Notes: generated from the letters alone by a model not told the origin. 64,000 bases of DNA from CAZKBP01 sp964551015 (GCA_964551015.1 CAZKBP010000008.1:124001-188000), one strand, 5' to 3'. Shown: positions 8,934-18,701, counted from the stretch's first letter. Numbers and translations: made by a program.

Positions 8934-9037
8934 AAAACTCCTCTTTTGGCTTGCGATCATCGTAGAATACATTGTAAAATTAAGGGAATTTCGCTTTATT
9001 CGCAATTAGAGCGAGTCCTCTCCAAAACCTATCCAAC

Positions 9038-10264
9038 ATGAAATACACTAATATCAGTAAAGGAGCCGTGCTAGATGCTCCCTCCGTTTCTAAAAACGCC
9101 CTACGCACCCAAGCCCTACAATTACCCTGGTATATCTACGCCGCGGGGATTGCCTCCACGAGTATCGTGGTTGGGCTTTTGTGGGATATTTCGTGGCATA
9201 TGACCATCGGGCGAGATGCCTTTTTGTCGGCTCCACATATTGCCATCTACTTAGGTGGCCTGATTGCTGGCTTTGGCGGGGGTTATTTGATAATTAAAAC
9301 GACTTTTTTTGCCACGCCCGAAGAAAAGGCACGCTCGGTTTGGTTTTGGGGTTTTCGTTCACCCTTGGGGGGCTTGCTCCTGGTGTGGGGAGCCTTGGCC
9401 ATGCTCACTTCGGCTCCTTTTGACGATTGGTGGCACAATGCTTACGGGCTAGATGTGAAGATTCTCAGTCCACCTCACGCGCTTTTAGGTTTAGGCTTAT
9501 CTGTCATCCAATTGGGTGCCGTGATTTGCTTACTGACTTTCCAAAATCGCCTTGAGGCCAAGCGTGATTATAATGATCTAGTAGCGGAGCAGAAGCTGAA
9601 ATACATTCGCTTCCTCTATACTTACACCGTGGGCATGCTGATTGCCATTATTGCCATTTTAGCGGAGCAATACACGCGGCATAATTTGATGCACGCTTCT
9701 ATCTTTTACCAAGTAGCGGGTGCAATTTTCCCACTATTCTTAGTAGCAGCGGGCAGAGCCTCGGGCATGCGTTGGCCGATGACCTCAGCGGCGGCTGTGT
9801 ATATGGGCGTTCATTTATTCATGATCTGGTTCTTGCCGCTTTTCCCTGCCATTCCTCGCTTGGGGCCAGTCTTGAATCCCGTAGATCATTTCGTGCCCTT
9901 CCGTTTTCCTTTGCTTTTGGTGGTTCCCGCTTTTGCCATGGATGTAGTGATGCACAAAATGAAAGATAAAAACGGCTGGCTCCTTGCTTTGAGCTTGGCG
10001 ACTACTTTCTTTACCGTATTTTTCTTGACGCAATGGCTCTTTGGCTATTTCTACATGTCCGATTACGCGGATAATTGGATTTTTGCCTCGGGGGCAATTC
10101 CCTATTACGCTCGTCCTGATTGGACGTATCGCCGTGATTTCTATCCTTGGGATGCCAGTACTTTTGCTTTGGTCAAAGGACTGGTCATTGCCTTGGTACT
10201 TACTTTCTTCTCGGCTCGTTTGGGTTTATGGTGGGGCAACTGGATGCGGAGGGTACAGCGATGA
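9038..10264 (+). CDS. Multi-pass membrane protein of unknown function
   Basis: 408 residues with roughly ten hydrophobic spans from about residue 30 to the end and short hydrophilic loops. Aromatic and histidine-rich loops are visible, for example WDISWHMTIGRDAF and DDWWHNAYGLDVKILSPPHA. The repeated His residues at membrane edges could bind metal or haem, but no known family motif was recognised. The stop overlaps the start of the next gene by ATGA (10261-10264), so translation is probably coupled. The divergent SCO gene suggests a role in copper or respiratory chain biogenesis; this is inference. Confidence 0.7.
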   Translation: MKYTNISKGAVLDAPSVSKNALRTQALQLPWYIYAAGIASTSIVVGLLWDISWHMTIGRDAFLSAPHIAIYLGGLIAGFGGGYLIIKTTFFATPEEKARSVWFWGFRSPLGGLLLVWGALAMLTSAPFDDWWHNAYGLDVKILSPPHALLGLGLSVIQLGAVICLLTFQNRLEAKRDYNDLVAEQKLKYIRFLYTYTVGMLIAIIAILAEQYTRHNLMHASIFYQVAGAIFPLFLVAAGRASGMRWPMTSAAAVYMGVHLFMIWFLPLFPAIPRLGPVLNPVDHFVPFRFPLLLVVPAFAMDVVMHKMKDKNGWLLALSLATTFFTVFFLTQWLFGYFYMSDYADNWIFASGAIPYYARPDWTYRRDFYPWDASTFALVKGLVIALVLTFFSARLGLWWGNWMRRVQR

Positions 10265-11859
10265 AAAAATTTGTATTACATCAAATTGGCCTTCTGTTCG
10301 GGCTTGCTTTTGTTTGTGTATTCAGCGCGGGGCATATCGGAAGTCCGGGCATTGTGTTTCAAGGCAGCGCGGGCCCTTATCAGATCTTGGCCAGTATCCG
10401 TCCGCCCGAAGTGGTACCAGGAACGGCTCAGGTTTCGGTAAGATTACAGAGTAAGGACGTAACGAGCGTTCATTTGCAAACGGTTTATTTCCGCCACGGG
10501 GGCGACAAAGCGCCTACCCCCGAAGAACTTCAGCCCGTGGAAGGCGATCCACAGCTATACAGTGGCCTGACTTGGCTCATGGCGCACGGCTCATCGAGTG
10601 TCAAGATCATGGTCAACGGGATGCGAGGCGAAGGTTCCACGGTGATTCCTGTACCTGCTCTGGCCACTGCCCAATTGGAAATGGATGCAAATCTAGAAAT
10701 TGCCTTGCTTATCCTGGGTTTGATTTTGTTTTTTGGGGGAATTACCATCGTGGCGGCTAGTATTGGAGAATCACTCCTCAAACCTGGACAAAAATTAAGC
10801 ACGAAATTGAAATGGCGTTCTGGAATCGTGGCCGTCGCTAGTTTTCTCTTTTTTCTCTGGGTTTTGAATTTGGGAATCAAATGGTGGAACTACGAGGAGG
10901 GCAAATACAATCAATATATGTATAAGCCTGTGAGTGTAGAGAGCCAATTCACGACCAATGGCGACAAAAGGCATCTCAAGATTCATCTGGTAGACGAGGG
11001 GCACATTGACCGGAAGCCAGGCGACCTCATGCCCGACCATGGGAAGCTCATGCACGTCTTTCTGATGAGTAAAAATCAGGCAGATAACTTCGCTCACGTT
11101 CACCCTTACAAAATAGATTCGGTCAATTATCAGGTGCTTCTGCCCGAAGCCTTGCCCGCTGGAGATTACCGAATGTTTGTAGACATTGTACACCAGAGCG
11201 GCTTGGGCGAGACTTTGGTTTCCGAAGTTTCCATTCCCGAAAATATTCAAACGGCAGGAATGAGCACTTTTGAAAATCAAAGCATTGACTTTGATCAGAA
11301 AGACCCTGATGACTCTTACTACCTTCACCGCAAAGCCCAAAACAACACAATCACGCTGGATGACGGAACACGTATAACTTGGGAAATTCCCCAAGGCAAA
11401 AAGTTCAAAGCCGAGCAAATTGAATCCCTGCGCTTCACCGTGGAAGACAAGAACGGCCTTCCGGCGATTCTTTCGCCTTACATGACCATGCTCGGGCATT
11501 TGGCGATCATGAGAGAAGACGCGGAGGTTTTTATTCATTTGCACCCCATTGGCACCATTTCCATGGCCGCGCAGGAGGCATTGGCCAATACCATTCAAGA
11601 AAAAGTAACGCTTTGCTTGCCCTATGATTCTACAGGCCTGGCCGTAGATTCACTGGCTACCAGTGGTGGCTTCTTGGATCAGAAAAAGATCAGCACCATG
11701 CGCGATGACATCCTCAAGATGATGGAAGAAAAAGGACTCTCCAATGAAGTGTCTTTTCCCTATGCCTTCCCCGAGGTGGGTAAATACCGAATGTGGGTAC
11801 AAGTCCGTACCAAGGGCAAGGTACAAACGGCAGGCTTTGATGTGGTAGTAGAGGAGTAA
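10261..11859 (+). CDS. Membrane-anchored protein with YtkA/FixH-like periplasmic domains
   Basis: 532 residues, started at ATG 10261, which overlaps the previous stop codon; the open frame continues upstream, but that part overlaps the neighbour. N-terminal signal or anchor (about 1-22), a beta-rich YtkA/FixH-like region (about 30-135), two membrane spans near 145-165 and 185-207, then a large periplasmic part. In that part, two similar motifs appear: HGKLMHVFLM followed by FAHVHP (about 260-282), and MLGHLAIM followed by FIHLHP (about 409-428). The paired His-x-His-Pro motifs look like a duplicated metal-binding module. Linked to SCO and a polytopic partner, it is a candidate copper-handling protein, not proven. 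Confidence 0.68.
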   Translation: MKKFVLHQIGLLFGLAFVCVFSAGHIGSPGIVFQGSAGPYQILASIRPPEVVPGTAQVSVRLQSKDVTSVHLQTVYFRHGGDKAPTPEELQPVEGDPQLYSGLTWLMAHGSSSVKIMVNGMRGEGSTVIPVPALATAQLEMDANLEIALLILGLILFFGGITIVAASIGESLLKPGQKLSTKLKWRSGIVAVASFLFFLWVLNLGIKWWNYEEGKYNQYMYKPVSVESQFTTNGDKRHLKIHLVDEGHIDRKPGDLMPDHGKLMHVFLMSKNQADNFAHVHPYKIDSVNYQVLLPEALPAGDYRMFVDIVHQSGLGETLVSEVSIPENIQTAGMSTFENQSIDFDQKDPDDSYYLHRKAQNNTITLDDGTRITWEIPQGKKFKAEQIESLRFTVEDKNGLPAILSPYMTMLGHLAIMREDAEVFIHLHPIGTISMAAQEALANTIQEKVTLCLPYDSTGLAVDSLATSGGFLDQKKISTMRDDILKMMEEKGLSNEVSFPYAFPEVGKYRMWVQVRTKGKVQTAGFDVVVEE

Positions 11860-11902
11860 AATTCACCTTGTGATTCATCTTCTAGCCATCAACTCTATCC
11901 TG

Positions 11903-11978
11903 CAAGATTCTTGTTTTGCTTCGGCAAGATAGGAATCTTGCTTTTTCACTCTGCTGAGATAGGAATCTCGGCAGAGTG
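11903..11978. repeat. Second cluster of GGA-loop hairpins
   Basis: CAAGATTCTTG (11903-11913), then GCAAGAT-AGGA-ATCTTGC (11924-11941) and a long hairpin whose arms are 11947-11960 and 11965-11978 (14 bp with one T-G pair) around the same AGGA loop. Same form as the cluster at 8061-8163. It lies 44 bases after the stop of the YtkA/FixH-like gene and could act as its 3' structure, but no T-run follows directly. Confidence 0.72.
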
Positions 11979-12055
11979 AAATCAAATCCCTCCCAAAAAA
12001 TACAGATTAAACCACAATTCCCTATCTTCGCTCCGAGTTATCATTACCCAAGTTT

Positions 12056-12820
12056 ATGCAAACATTTTCTTTATTTTTCTTGACTTTGCTCATCTTAGGA
12101 AGCTGTGCCTCCTCACAATCTGGGCAAAAAAACGGTATGTTAGACCCTTCCCTCTTAGAAAACAAAAAGACCCAAGGCATTGATTTTGTAGCTTTGGGTG
12201 ATAATTCTCTCTGGGAATTGGAAATGAACTACGAAGGAGATGTCAGCTTTAAAACTCCTGAAATGGAGCGACCTTGCCAAGCTCCTGTACCACTTGCGTA
12301 CGAGGAAGGCGGTCATACCATTTATCAGGTGGAAGGCGACACCTGTTTTTTTGAGGTCAAAATTCTCTCTGAAAACTGCGGAGGTTCCGAAGCAATGCCT
12401 CAGGTAGAGGTCAATTATGGTGATAAAATTTATAAGGGCTGTGGCCAGTATCTCAGCGAAGCACCAAAACCTAGTCCAGCCGATGCAGGATTGAGAAATA
12501 CTTGGGTCTTAGAAAGCTTTGAAGGAAATCCTATTCAAGAAAAACAATTCCCAAAAGAATTTCCCCGCATCGAGCTTTTCCCACAAAAAAATGCTGTGAA
12601 AGGAAATACAGGTTGTAACACCATGGGCGGTACTTTCCGCGCTTCCGCTGATAAAGTCCAGTTTAGCCAAATCATGAGCACCAAAATGTTTTGCCCCAAT
12701 GTTCCCGAAGAAGATTTCTTGGAAGCATTACGCCGCGTGAATCGCTACGAAATTCAAGACCTCAAATTAAAACTTTATCAGGGTGAAAAGCTACGACTGG
12801 TCTTTAAAAAAGGAAATTGA
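12056..12820 (+). CDS. Lipoprotein with META (HslJ-like) domain
   Basis: 254 residues with a lipoprotein signal (lipobox LGSC at about 14-17). The first part (about 40-135) is a small beta domain containing DNSLWELEMNYEG and several Cys; such domains accompany META domains in Bacteroidota lipoproteins. The second part (about 147-252) is a META domain with WVLESFEGNPI, GNTGCNTMGGTF and a late MSTKMFCPN segment, as in HslJ. META proteins are envelope proteins of uncertain role, some linked to stress resistance. A TATCTTCG sequence 25 bases upstream is a possible -7 element. It converges on the AsmA-like gene. Confidence 0.85.
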   Translation: MQTFSLFFLTLLILGSCASSQSGQKNGMLDPSLLENKKTQGIDFVALGDNSLWELEMNYEGDVSFKTPEMERPCQAPVPLAYEEGGHTIYQVEGDTCFFEVKILSENCGGSEAMPQVEVNYGDKIYKGCGQYLSEAPKPSPADAGLRNTWVLESFEGNPIQEKQFPKEFPRIELFPQKNAVKGNTGCNTMGGTFRASADKVQFSQIMSTKMFCPNVPEEDFLEALRRVNRYEIQDLKLKLYQGEKLRLVFKKGN

Positions 12821-12872
12821 TGAATTTCACATAAATTGAAAAACAACCAGCAACTTCATTTAAGCTTAAGCA

Positions 12873-15059
12873 TTACTGATTTCTTTGCTTGGGAGCAAAG
12901 ATTAGCATCACATCAATGACGCCACTTTTCAAGCCTTGCCAAATGTAGTTGAATATAAAGCGATCCTTACGGCGTGGTGCTTGGATGGTTCCTACTTTAT
13001 AACGGCGAGTATCGGGTAGGTTATGCTCCCGAATCACGGTATTTGCCAAGAAACTCATTAATCCTTTTACTTTCCCGTGCTTTTCAGGGTCGTACATTTC
13101 TACTTTGAGAGCTTCATAATCCAAGTGCAGTGTGCCCTGAATCATCTCCTCATTGGCATTCATCTCGAAGCGAGCTTTTTGGATATCTCCCTCGATGATC
13201 TTGGTAGCGGTCAGCCCGTAGAGCATAGGATTGAGGCGAGACCCCGGTATTCTATTGAGCTGCCCGTAAGAGCGGAAGGTATCTTCATAGCGATTCAGCG
13301 GAATATCAATGTGCAGATCAAACAAGCCCGCACCCATAAAGCGACTCGTCATCTGTACTTTTAACTCTGGCCTCTGCGCCAGCACAGATGGCTCATTGCT
13401 AAAATTGGAAATATCAATCTTGGCTTGCTCAAAAGAGATTTCTCCCGGCTGTCCCGTCTGTACCAAATCTCCTAATTGTTGGTAACGAATACGAGGGGCT
13501 TGTGCCAAAATTTTGTTGACAGTAATCGGAATAGGTATTTCCCGAATCAAAGCAGCAGGCATCTTCTTATAACGAAAGGGTTCATCCGCTTGCCATTTGT
13601 CTCGGTAAACATCCAAGTAAAGCCCTGCGATTTCTACGGATTGTACCCGAATGGCTTGTTGCTCGAGCCATGCTTTCCAGTCCCAGCCTTTTACTTCCAA
13701 CTGATTGGTTTTGATAGAAAACCAGTCTTGTTCGTAAGGCAATCGTTGATTGAAGCCGCGTCGGGTATAGAGTGGCTTCAAAATAGGGCGTTGGCAGTAG
13801 AAATAAGAATTTTTCAAATCCAAGAGAAAGGAATCTACGCGCGCTTCGTAAAATTCAGATACCTGACACGTTACTCGCTTACCACCCAAACGAGCGGTTT
13901 CAAAGCGAAGGGGAATCATGTTTGAGCTGGCTTCGCCTTGCTCGTGAAGGCCAATATTTTCTAGATCAAGGGTGATATCTGCCAAGTCGAGGAAAGGTTG
14001 ATTTATTTCTTTGGAGAGACTTGCCTTGCCACCCCGAATCCGTATTTGCTCACAATACAGACTGTCCAGCCAAGCAGGTATTTGTAAATTTAATGTATTA
14101 TTTTTTGCTTGTTTTTTGGATGAAGTCGGAATCAAATAATCAAACTGAGGACGTTCAATCAGGATAGCATCCAGCAATAGAGCGTTTTCGTTTAAGAGTG
14201 CTGACCAATTCCATCTATTCAAGGTCAGGGCTTCTAATCGGAAATGTTGGGAAGCTATGCTGTCTTTGGGATGATTTTTTTGTTGCCAATCTACCTGTTT
14301 TATGAGTAGGTTAAACTCGGAGGAAGCTTCTTCGTTCCCTTTTTTTTCCGTTTGGATGGCTAAGTTTTGATAGCTTAGCGTTTGTAGGGAGCTTTTCAGC
14401 ATCAATTTGCCCGTGTTTAGATAAAGTGAATCAAAATGCACGCCTTTCCAAGGGTGGTCGATGAGGTTTGAGTCTAGCCGAATGCTTTGAATATGAATAT
14501 CGAGGGCTTCTAAATGGATTTTTGTACGCTGGTCTACGCGTGGATAACCAGTCAATTCACCCTTTTCCAAATTAATTTTTTCAATATAAAGCCCATCGAG
14601 CCAGCGGAAAACTTCTTTAAGGGCTTTTCTGACCTCCAGCGTGGCATCTTTGGGCGTTTCGGAAGCTAGCTTCTGCTTTGAGCCTCGTTGCCAGTAGATT
14701 TCAGGATGTTGAAAGGTGATACTATTGATTTTTAATCTTCCTTGCCAAAACAGCGCACTCCAGTCTACCGAAGTTAGCTCCGCATCACTGTTTAGGCGAA
14801 AAATATCAGCTACTTGGCTACTATCTTTCGGGATAAGCTGAAAATCATGGATACGAATAGAGCCTTTCCACCAACTAATTTTTAAGTCTTCATATTGGAG
14901 CAAATATTTACCCTGCTTATTTTTATTCTGCAAATCAAGCAGATAGCTTTCCACATAGGGTTTTGCCCATACGCCAAACAAGCTCCAGACCGTGATGAGT
15001 AGCACCACACAGATGGTAGCGGATACGATGGCAATTTTTTGAATTTTTCTTGTAAGCAT
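12873..15059 (-). CDS. AsmA-like / DUF748-type membrane-anchored protein
   Basis: 728 residues. One N-terminal membrane helix (about 8-30), then a long, mostly beta-strand periplasmic region with AsmA-like spacing: a DLKISWWKGSIRIHDFQL opening segment, repeated short strands, and a C-terminal part resembling the AsmA end (GLMSFLANTVIREHNLPD). Proteins of this superfamily form elongated grooves between membranes and are implicated in lipid transport or outer-membrane homeostasis. The ATG at 15059 was chosen because the open frame upstream begins with TTG and adds only 13 residues. No partner gene is adjacent. Confidence 0.7.
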   Translation of the reverse strand: MLTRKIQKIAIVSATICVVLLITVWSLFGVWAKPYVESYLLDLQNKNKQGKYLLQYEDLKISWWKGSIRIHDFQLIPKDSSQVADIFRLNSDAELTSVDWSALFWQGRLKINSITFQHPEIYWQRGSKQKLASETPKDATLEVRKALKEVFRWLDGLYIEKINLEKGELTGYPRVDQRTKIHLEALDIHIQSIRLDSNLIDHPWKGVHFDSLYLNTGKLMLKSSLQTLSYQNLAIQTEKKGNEEASSEFNLLIKQVDWQQKNHPKDSIASQHFRLEALTLNRWNWSALLNENALLLDAILIERPQFDYLIPTSSKKQAKNNTLNLQIPAWLDSLYCEQIRIRGGKASLSKEINQPFLDLADITLDLENIGLHEQGEASSNMIPLRFETARLGGKRVTCQVSEFYEARVDSFLLDLKNSYFYCQRPILKPLYTRRGFNQRLPYEQDWFSIKTNQLEVKGWDWKAWLEQQAIRVQSVEIAGLYLDVYRDKWQADEPFRYKKMPAALIREIPIPITVNKILAQAPRIRYQQLGDLVQTGQPGEISFEQAKIDISNFSNEPSVLAQRPELKVQMTSRFMGAGLFDLHIDIPLNRYEDTFRSYGQLNRIPGSRLNPMLYGLTATKIIEGDIQKARFEMNANEEMIQGTLHLDYEALKVEMYDPEKHGKVKGLMSFLANTVIREHNLPDTRRYKVGTIQAPRRKDRFIFNYIWQGLKSGVIDVMLIFAPKQRNQ

Positions 15060-15262
15060 AAAGGCAAGGATGAAGATAAATTCCCTAAATAGACTCAATT
15101 TTTAGGGCACAAAAAGCATTCCCTCTCATGGCCAGAACAAGCACACAGAGCTTAAGTTAGGGTATAAAAATGAACCTGCCCCTGTTTTCTTGAAAAACGT
15201 GAGGCAGGTCAAAAGCAAAATGAAGCATTCTTCTCGCTATGCTCGTTATTTTTTAGAGAAAA

Positions 15263-17557
15263 TTACTGCCCATTCATCTCTCCTACTTGGTTGAAGTTAG
15301 AGGCTAGGATGGAAAAATCTATGGCACTAACCAAATCATCTCCATTGAAGTCTGCTCGTCCATCATATCCCTGACTACTTTGAGATTTGTTAAAAGTCGC
15401 AGCCAAAATGGAAAAATCAATGGCACTCACTACGTTGTCACCATTGGCATCCCCCCCTTTGAATTCACCAAAGTCAAAGCTATTCCCTCCTACATTCAGG
15501 AATTGGGTCTGCACCTTCTGTAAGAACCCCTCAGCTTTAATCACAATCTGGTAGCTTCCAGGAATGATTCCACCCAAGGTAAAATCACCATTACTATCTG
15601 AACTTACATCAAAATTATACTGTTCTACTCCGTTTTGATAAAGCTTGACATTGAGGGTCACGTTGTAAGTTTGGCGTCCTTGTAGGGTAAAGTTACAAGT
15701 AAGCAAGGCGTCTTGCACCGTGGGTTTGGCCAGTGTGATGCGGTCTATAGCGTACTCGGAAATGTAAACATTACCTGTTCTCACGTCCTCTACCAAATCT
15801 AGAGGATCAAAGAAATTTGCTAGCCCTACCTGATTCCCTTCGGTATCACCGATGATTCCTTTGTCTCCTCCGCTGTTGGGTTGTAATAAGATCACATCAT
15901 CTTTTTGGCTATAACGGCAGACCATCATTAATCCTTTCAGCTTCCCGTTAAAGGCTTCGCTCTTGTACTCGATGACTCCATTGGGTGATTTACTAAATTC
16001 AAAATCATAGGAAATACCCGGTAGATCGTAGTTAGGATCAGGGCCAACTCCATCATATTCTGGATTATTCACATCTTGGTCTCCACGATTTTGTACATAT
16101 TCTCCGCGCAGTGGATTAGGATGTCCGTAATATTTACCCTGTCTTACCCTGAAAAGCCAGTCTCGTTGCGTGGGTCCACAGCCATCAATGGCTTGAATGA
16201 CAGGGCCCGTGTAGTTGGGGGCGTCTGGAAAAGGGGCGATATAACGACCATCACTCGGGTCAGAGGTCGGTGTATTTCCAGGGGCAGCAGAGCCATTGGT
16301 AGGAACATAAAGCTCTCCATTGCTGTGCCATACCAAGTCGTAGGCATTCCGTACCCCTGTGCCGTAAATGGTCAAGGGAGCATTATTCAGGTAAGGATTA
16401 TAAGTCCCCCCCTCTTCTGTTTTAGCATCAATGGGTAAATTGTTGGGTAAGTTGTTTACATTCAGACGTAAAACTGCCGCCGAGAGCAAGCGTTCTTCTC
16501 GGAAGCCCCAGCTATTGTCTCCTCTGCCCATGGCCGAGTTACTTCCTTGGGGAAAATACAATGCCCCATCTGGCCCAAAAGTCAGGCTATTGGTCAAGTG
16601 GTCGCGCTTAGAACGGGGCAAATTAATGACTACGTCCTGTACGCTCTGCAGATTACTTCCGGTAAGTAAAGCGATGTTACCATCCCAAGCTGGGCCATTT
16701 GTAAAAACGAATGAACCCGAGTAAGAAACCCAGACTTTTAAGTCATTGGCCGTTGAAGAAGGATCAAATACCAAACCTACCAAGATCTTGTTATCACTAC
16801 TGACCTGGCTTCCACGACGGTGATCGCGCAAGCCTGTTAATATCTCAGCTTGTCCTAGTGAGCCATCTTGATTGATCGGAAAACGATAGATAAATCCGTC
16901 AATGGTACTGGCGTAGAGTTTTCCGTCAGGGCCAATGACCAGACTCGAGTATTTTTTACCACTAGAAGTACTCTGAGGAAATTTATTGAAGCTCACTCCT
17001 TCCAGATTATTAGCCCCACCCGTGGAAGCTGACCCTGTGGTAAAAGTTACAGAAAATGGGAGCATACTTTCTCCACTTAGGTCTTGTACTCCAGAAGTAA
17101 TCTCGAACTTATACATCGTGAAAGGCTCCAGTTCACTACTGGGCACCAGGGTGATGGCATCACCTCCCCCACTCGAGTTCACATTGGCGGGAACTTGGCT
17201 TCCTCCTACTCTGGTCAAAATCACCGTATTGCTATTCACGGTGCTGTTATTCAGACTTCCATTAGGAAGGTTTAGCTGGAGGGTAGTGATGTTGATATTC
17301 GTAGGAATAGCCACCTCTCCTTCCTCAATCTCGTTCAATGAGCCGTCGGCCACGCCTAGTACCGACGGGCTTTCTACTGGTAGAAAGTCAGGAAGTGTAG
17401 CGGTAGATAAAACAGATAGTACACTGTAAATCGCTGCTTGATTGGGATAATTTGGTTGAGGCTGCGAGGTTTCTTGTGCTGATAATCCAGCAGGCAAAAA
17501 CAGTAGCCAGCAAAGAACCATCCTCGAGAGCTTTTTGAAATTGAAGTTGAATAACAT
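15263..17557 (-). CDS. Secreted beta-propeller protein with Ig-like domain and C-terminal dockerin-like repeats
   Basis: 764 residues. Signal peptide (about 1-27), an SbsA-type Ig-like domain (about 85-190), a long region resembling the PQQ-dependent sugar dehydrogenase/sorbosone dehydrogenase propeller (about 195-600, with GPDGKLYASTIDG, TFGPDGALYFPQG, GNVYISEYAIDRI), a carboxypeptidase-regulatory-like sandwich (about 615-695), then two EF-hand-like loops, GDANGDNVVSAIDFSILA and ADFNGDDLVSAIDFSILA. The paired loops have the form of a type I dockerin, which binds cohesin and calcium. Secretion and carbohydrate or surface binding are likely; enzyme activity is not certain. No cohesin gene is seen nearby. 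Confidence 0.78.
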   Translation of the reverse strand: MLFNFNFKKLSRMVLCWLLFLPAGLSAQETSQPQPNYPNQAAIYSVLSVLSTATLPDFLPVESPSVLGVADGSLNEIEEGEVAIPTNINITTLQLNLPNGSLNNSTVNSNTVILTRVGGSQVPANVNSSGGGDAITLVPSSELEPFTMYKFEITSGVQDLSGESMLPFSVTFTTGSASTGGANNLEGVSFNKFPQSTSSGKKYSSLVIGPDGKLYASTIDGFIYRFPINQDGSLGQAEILTGLRDHRRGSQVSSDNKILVGLVFDPSSTANDLKVWVSYSGSFVFTNGPAWDGNIALLTGSNLQSVQDVVINLPRSKRDHLTNSLTFGPDGALYFPQGSNSAMGRGDNSWGFREERLLSAAVLRLNVNNLPNNLPIDAKTEEGGTYNPYLNNAPLTIYGTGVRNAYDLVWHSNGELYVPTNGSAAPGNTPTSDPSDGRYIAPFPDAPNYTGPVIQAIDGCGPTQRDWLFRVRQGKYYGHPNPLRGEYVQNRGDQDVNNPEYDGVGPDPNYDLPGISYDFEFSKSPNGVIEYKSEAFNGKLKGLMMVCRYSQKDDVILLQPNSGGDKGIIGDTEGNQVGLANFFDPLDLVEDVRTGNVYISEYAIDRITLAKPTVQDALLTCNFTLQGRQTYNVTLNVKLYQNGVEQYNFDVSSDSNGDFTLGGIIPGSYQIVIKAEGFLQKVQTQFLNVGGNSFDFGEFKGGDANGDNVVSAIDFSILAATFNKSQSSQGYDGRADFNGDDLVSAIDFSILASNFNQVGEMNGQ

Positions 17558-18106
17558 TGATGCTTAATTTTGAGTTTTTGAAATAGTGATTGTTTTATTT
17601 CTTTTTCGGGCGTTCAGACATAAATTTATTCCCAGATTGTGGGAACAAAAAGGCCGCATGATTCGCCATCGGGGGATTAAGAGACAGGCACTAGGTAATA
17701 AATGATAAAAAGAGAGAGATGCTAATATGCTCTTTTCCTTTATCTAAGCTGAAGAAAATGTAATTTAAACTAGTGATTGAAGATGTAACTTTTCTAGTAT
17801 AAATGCAAGGTAAAATAATTAGATATACCAAGCAAGCATTTTTATTCTTTTTTGGAATTTCAAACGGTGAAGTTCTTTGAAAAATACAAATACGTGAAAG
17901 TTTCTAAGCCAAACCATCCAACTACACGATACTTTGAAAAGATTCTTGGTGAATTGGGGAAGTTTCTGAATAGGTTTGCGTTAATACAGTTGAGGTATCC
18001 AGTCAGGATATTCAAAAGATCATTTGATCAACAAAGAACTGACCCCGCACTACATACCTAAATGCTTTTGGGTATGGTGTAAGGATCAGGCCTATAATTA
18101 TAGATT
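17558..18106. other. Gene-poor stretch between the dockerin-like gene and acpH
   Basis: 549 AT-rich bases with stops in all frames at short distance. The only longer frame (17852-18061, plus) starts with TTG, has no recognisable product and was not called. Regulatory sequence for the flanking genes is expected here, but no convincing promoter or terminator was found. Confidence 0.5.
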
Positions 18107-18688
18107 ATGAATCTACTTGCACATTTGCACCTCTCAGGAGACTCGGAATCTTTGATGATTGGTAATTTTATCGCCGACTTTATCAAAGGCAATCGCTTTC
18201 AACATTATCAGGATGATATCATAGAGGGCATTTTCCTACATCGTCAGATTGATTCTTATACCGACCAGCACCCCTTGGTCAAGCAAAGTGCTCGTCGTCT
18301 AAGGCCGGATTTTGGGCATTATGCAGGTGTGATTGTAGATATTTTTTATGACCATTTCTTAGCTAGGCATTTCCAAAAATACTCTGAGCATTCTTTGGCA
18401 GAGTATGCCCAACGAAGCTATCAAGTCTTACAGAAACACCAAGCCATTCTGCCGACACGGGTGCAGGAGTTTCTCCCGCTTATGATTCAACACAATTGGC
18501 TCATGCGCTATGCAGAGTTTGAAGGTATCGAGAAGGCACTTTCTGGCATCAGCCGTCGTACTAAATATGCAGTACATTTGGAAAAGTCTGTCTATAATCT
18601 CGAGCAAGACTACGCAGCCTTCGAGAAGGACTTTTTTAGATTCTTTCCGCAATTGGAGCAACATGTAGCTACTTTGATTAGTGAGTAA
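18107..18688 (+). CDS. acpH: Acyl carrier protein phosphodiesterase
   Basis: Cytoplasmic hydrolase of 193 residues, the normal length for AcpH, which removes the 4'-phosphopantetheine arm from holo-ACP. Family marks: MNLLAHLHLSGDSESLMIGN at the N-terminus with GNFIADFIKG after it, IFLHRQIDSYTDQHP, then VIVDIFYDHFLARHF; the conserved His and Asp residues of these segments bind the metal in this HD-type fold. Start ATG 18107. The gene converges on fmt with only 13 bases between the stops. Confidence 0.88.
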   Translation: MNLLAHLHLSGDSESLMIGNFIADFIKGNRFQHYQDDIIEGIFLHRQIDSYTDQHPLVKQSARRLRPDFGHYAGVIVDIFYDHFLARHFQKYSEHSLAEYAQRSYQVLQKHQAILPTRVQEFLPLMIQHNWLMRYAEFEGIEKALSGISRRTKYAVHLEKSVYNLEQDYAAFEKDFFRFFPQLEQHVATLISE

Positions 18689-18701
18689 ACTAGGCGCAGG
18701 T

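Noticed and set aside
10795..11598. 267-codon minus-strand frame
   Set aside because: Lies inside the YtkA/FixH-like gene, which has a signal peptide, membrane spans and motifs.
12821..12872. TTAAGCTTAA palindrome between converging genes
   Set aside because: A single 10-bp AT-rich palindrome is expected by chance and does not form a terminator.
16986..17429. 147-codon frame opposite the dockerin-like gene
   Set aside because: Fully inside a strong gene on the other strand; a mirror of its codon pattern.
17852..18061. 69-codon frame on the plus strand
   Set aside because: Starts with TTG, no ribosome binding site, no recognisable domain; left as intergenic.
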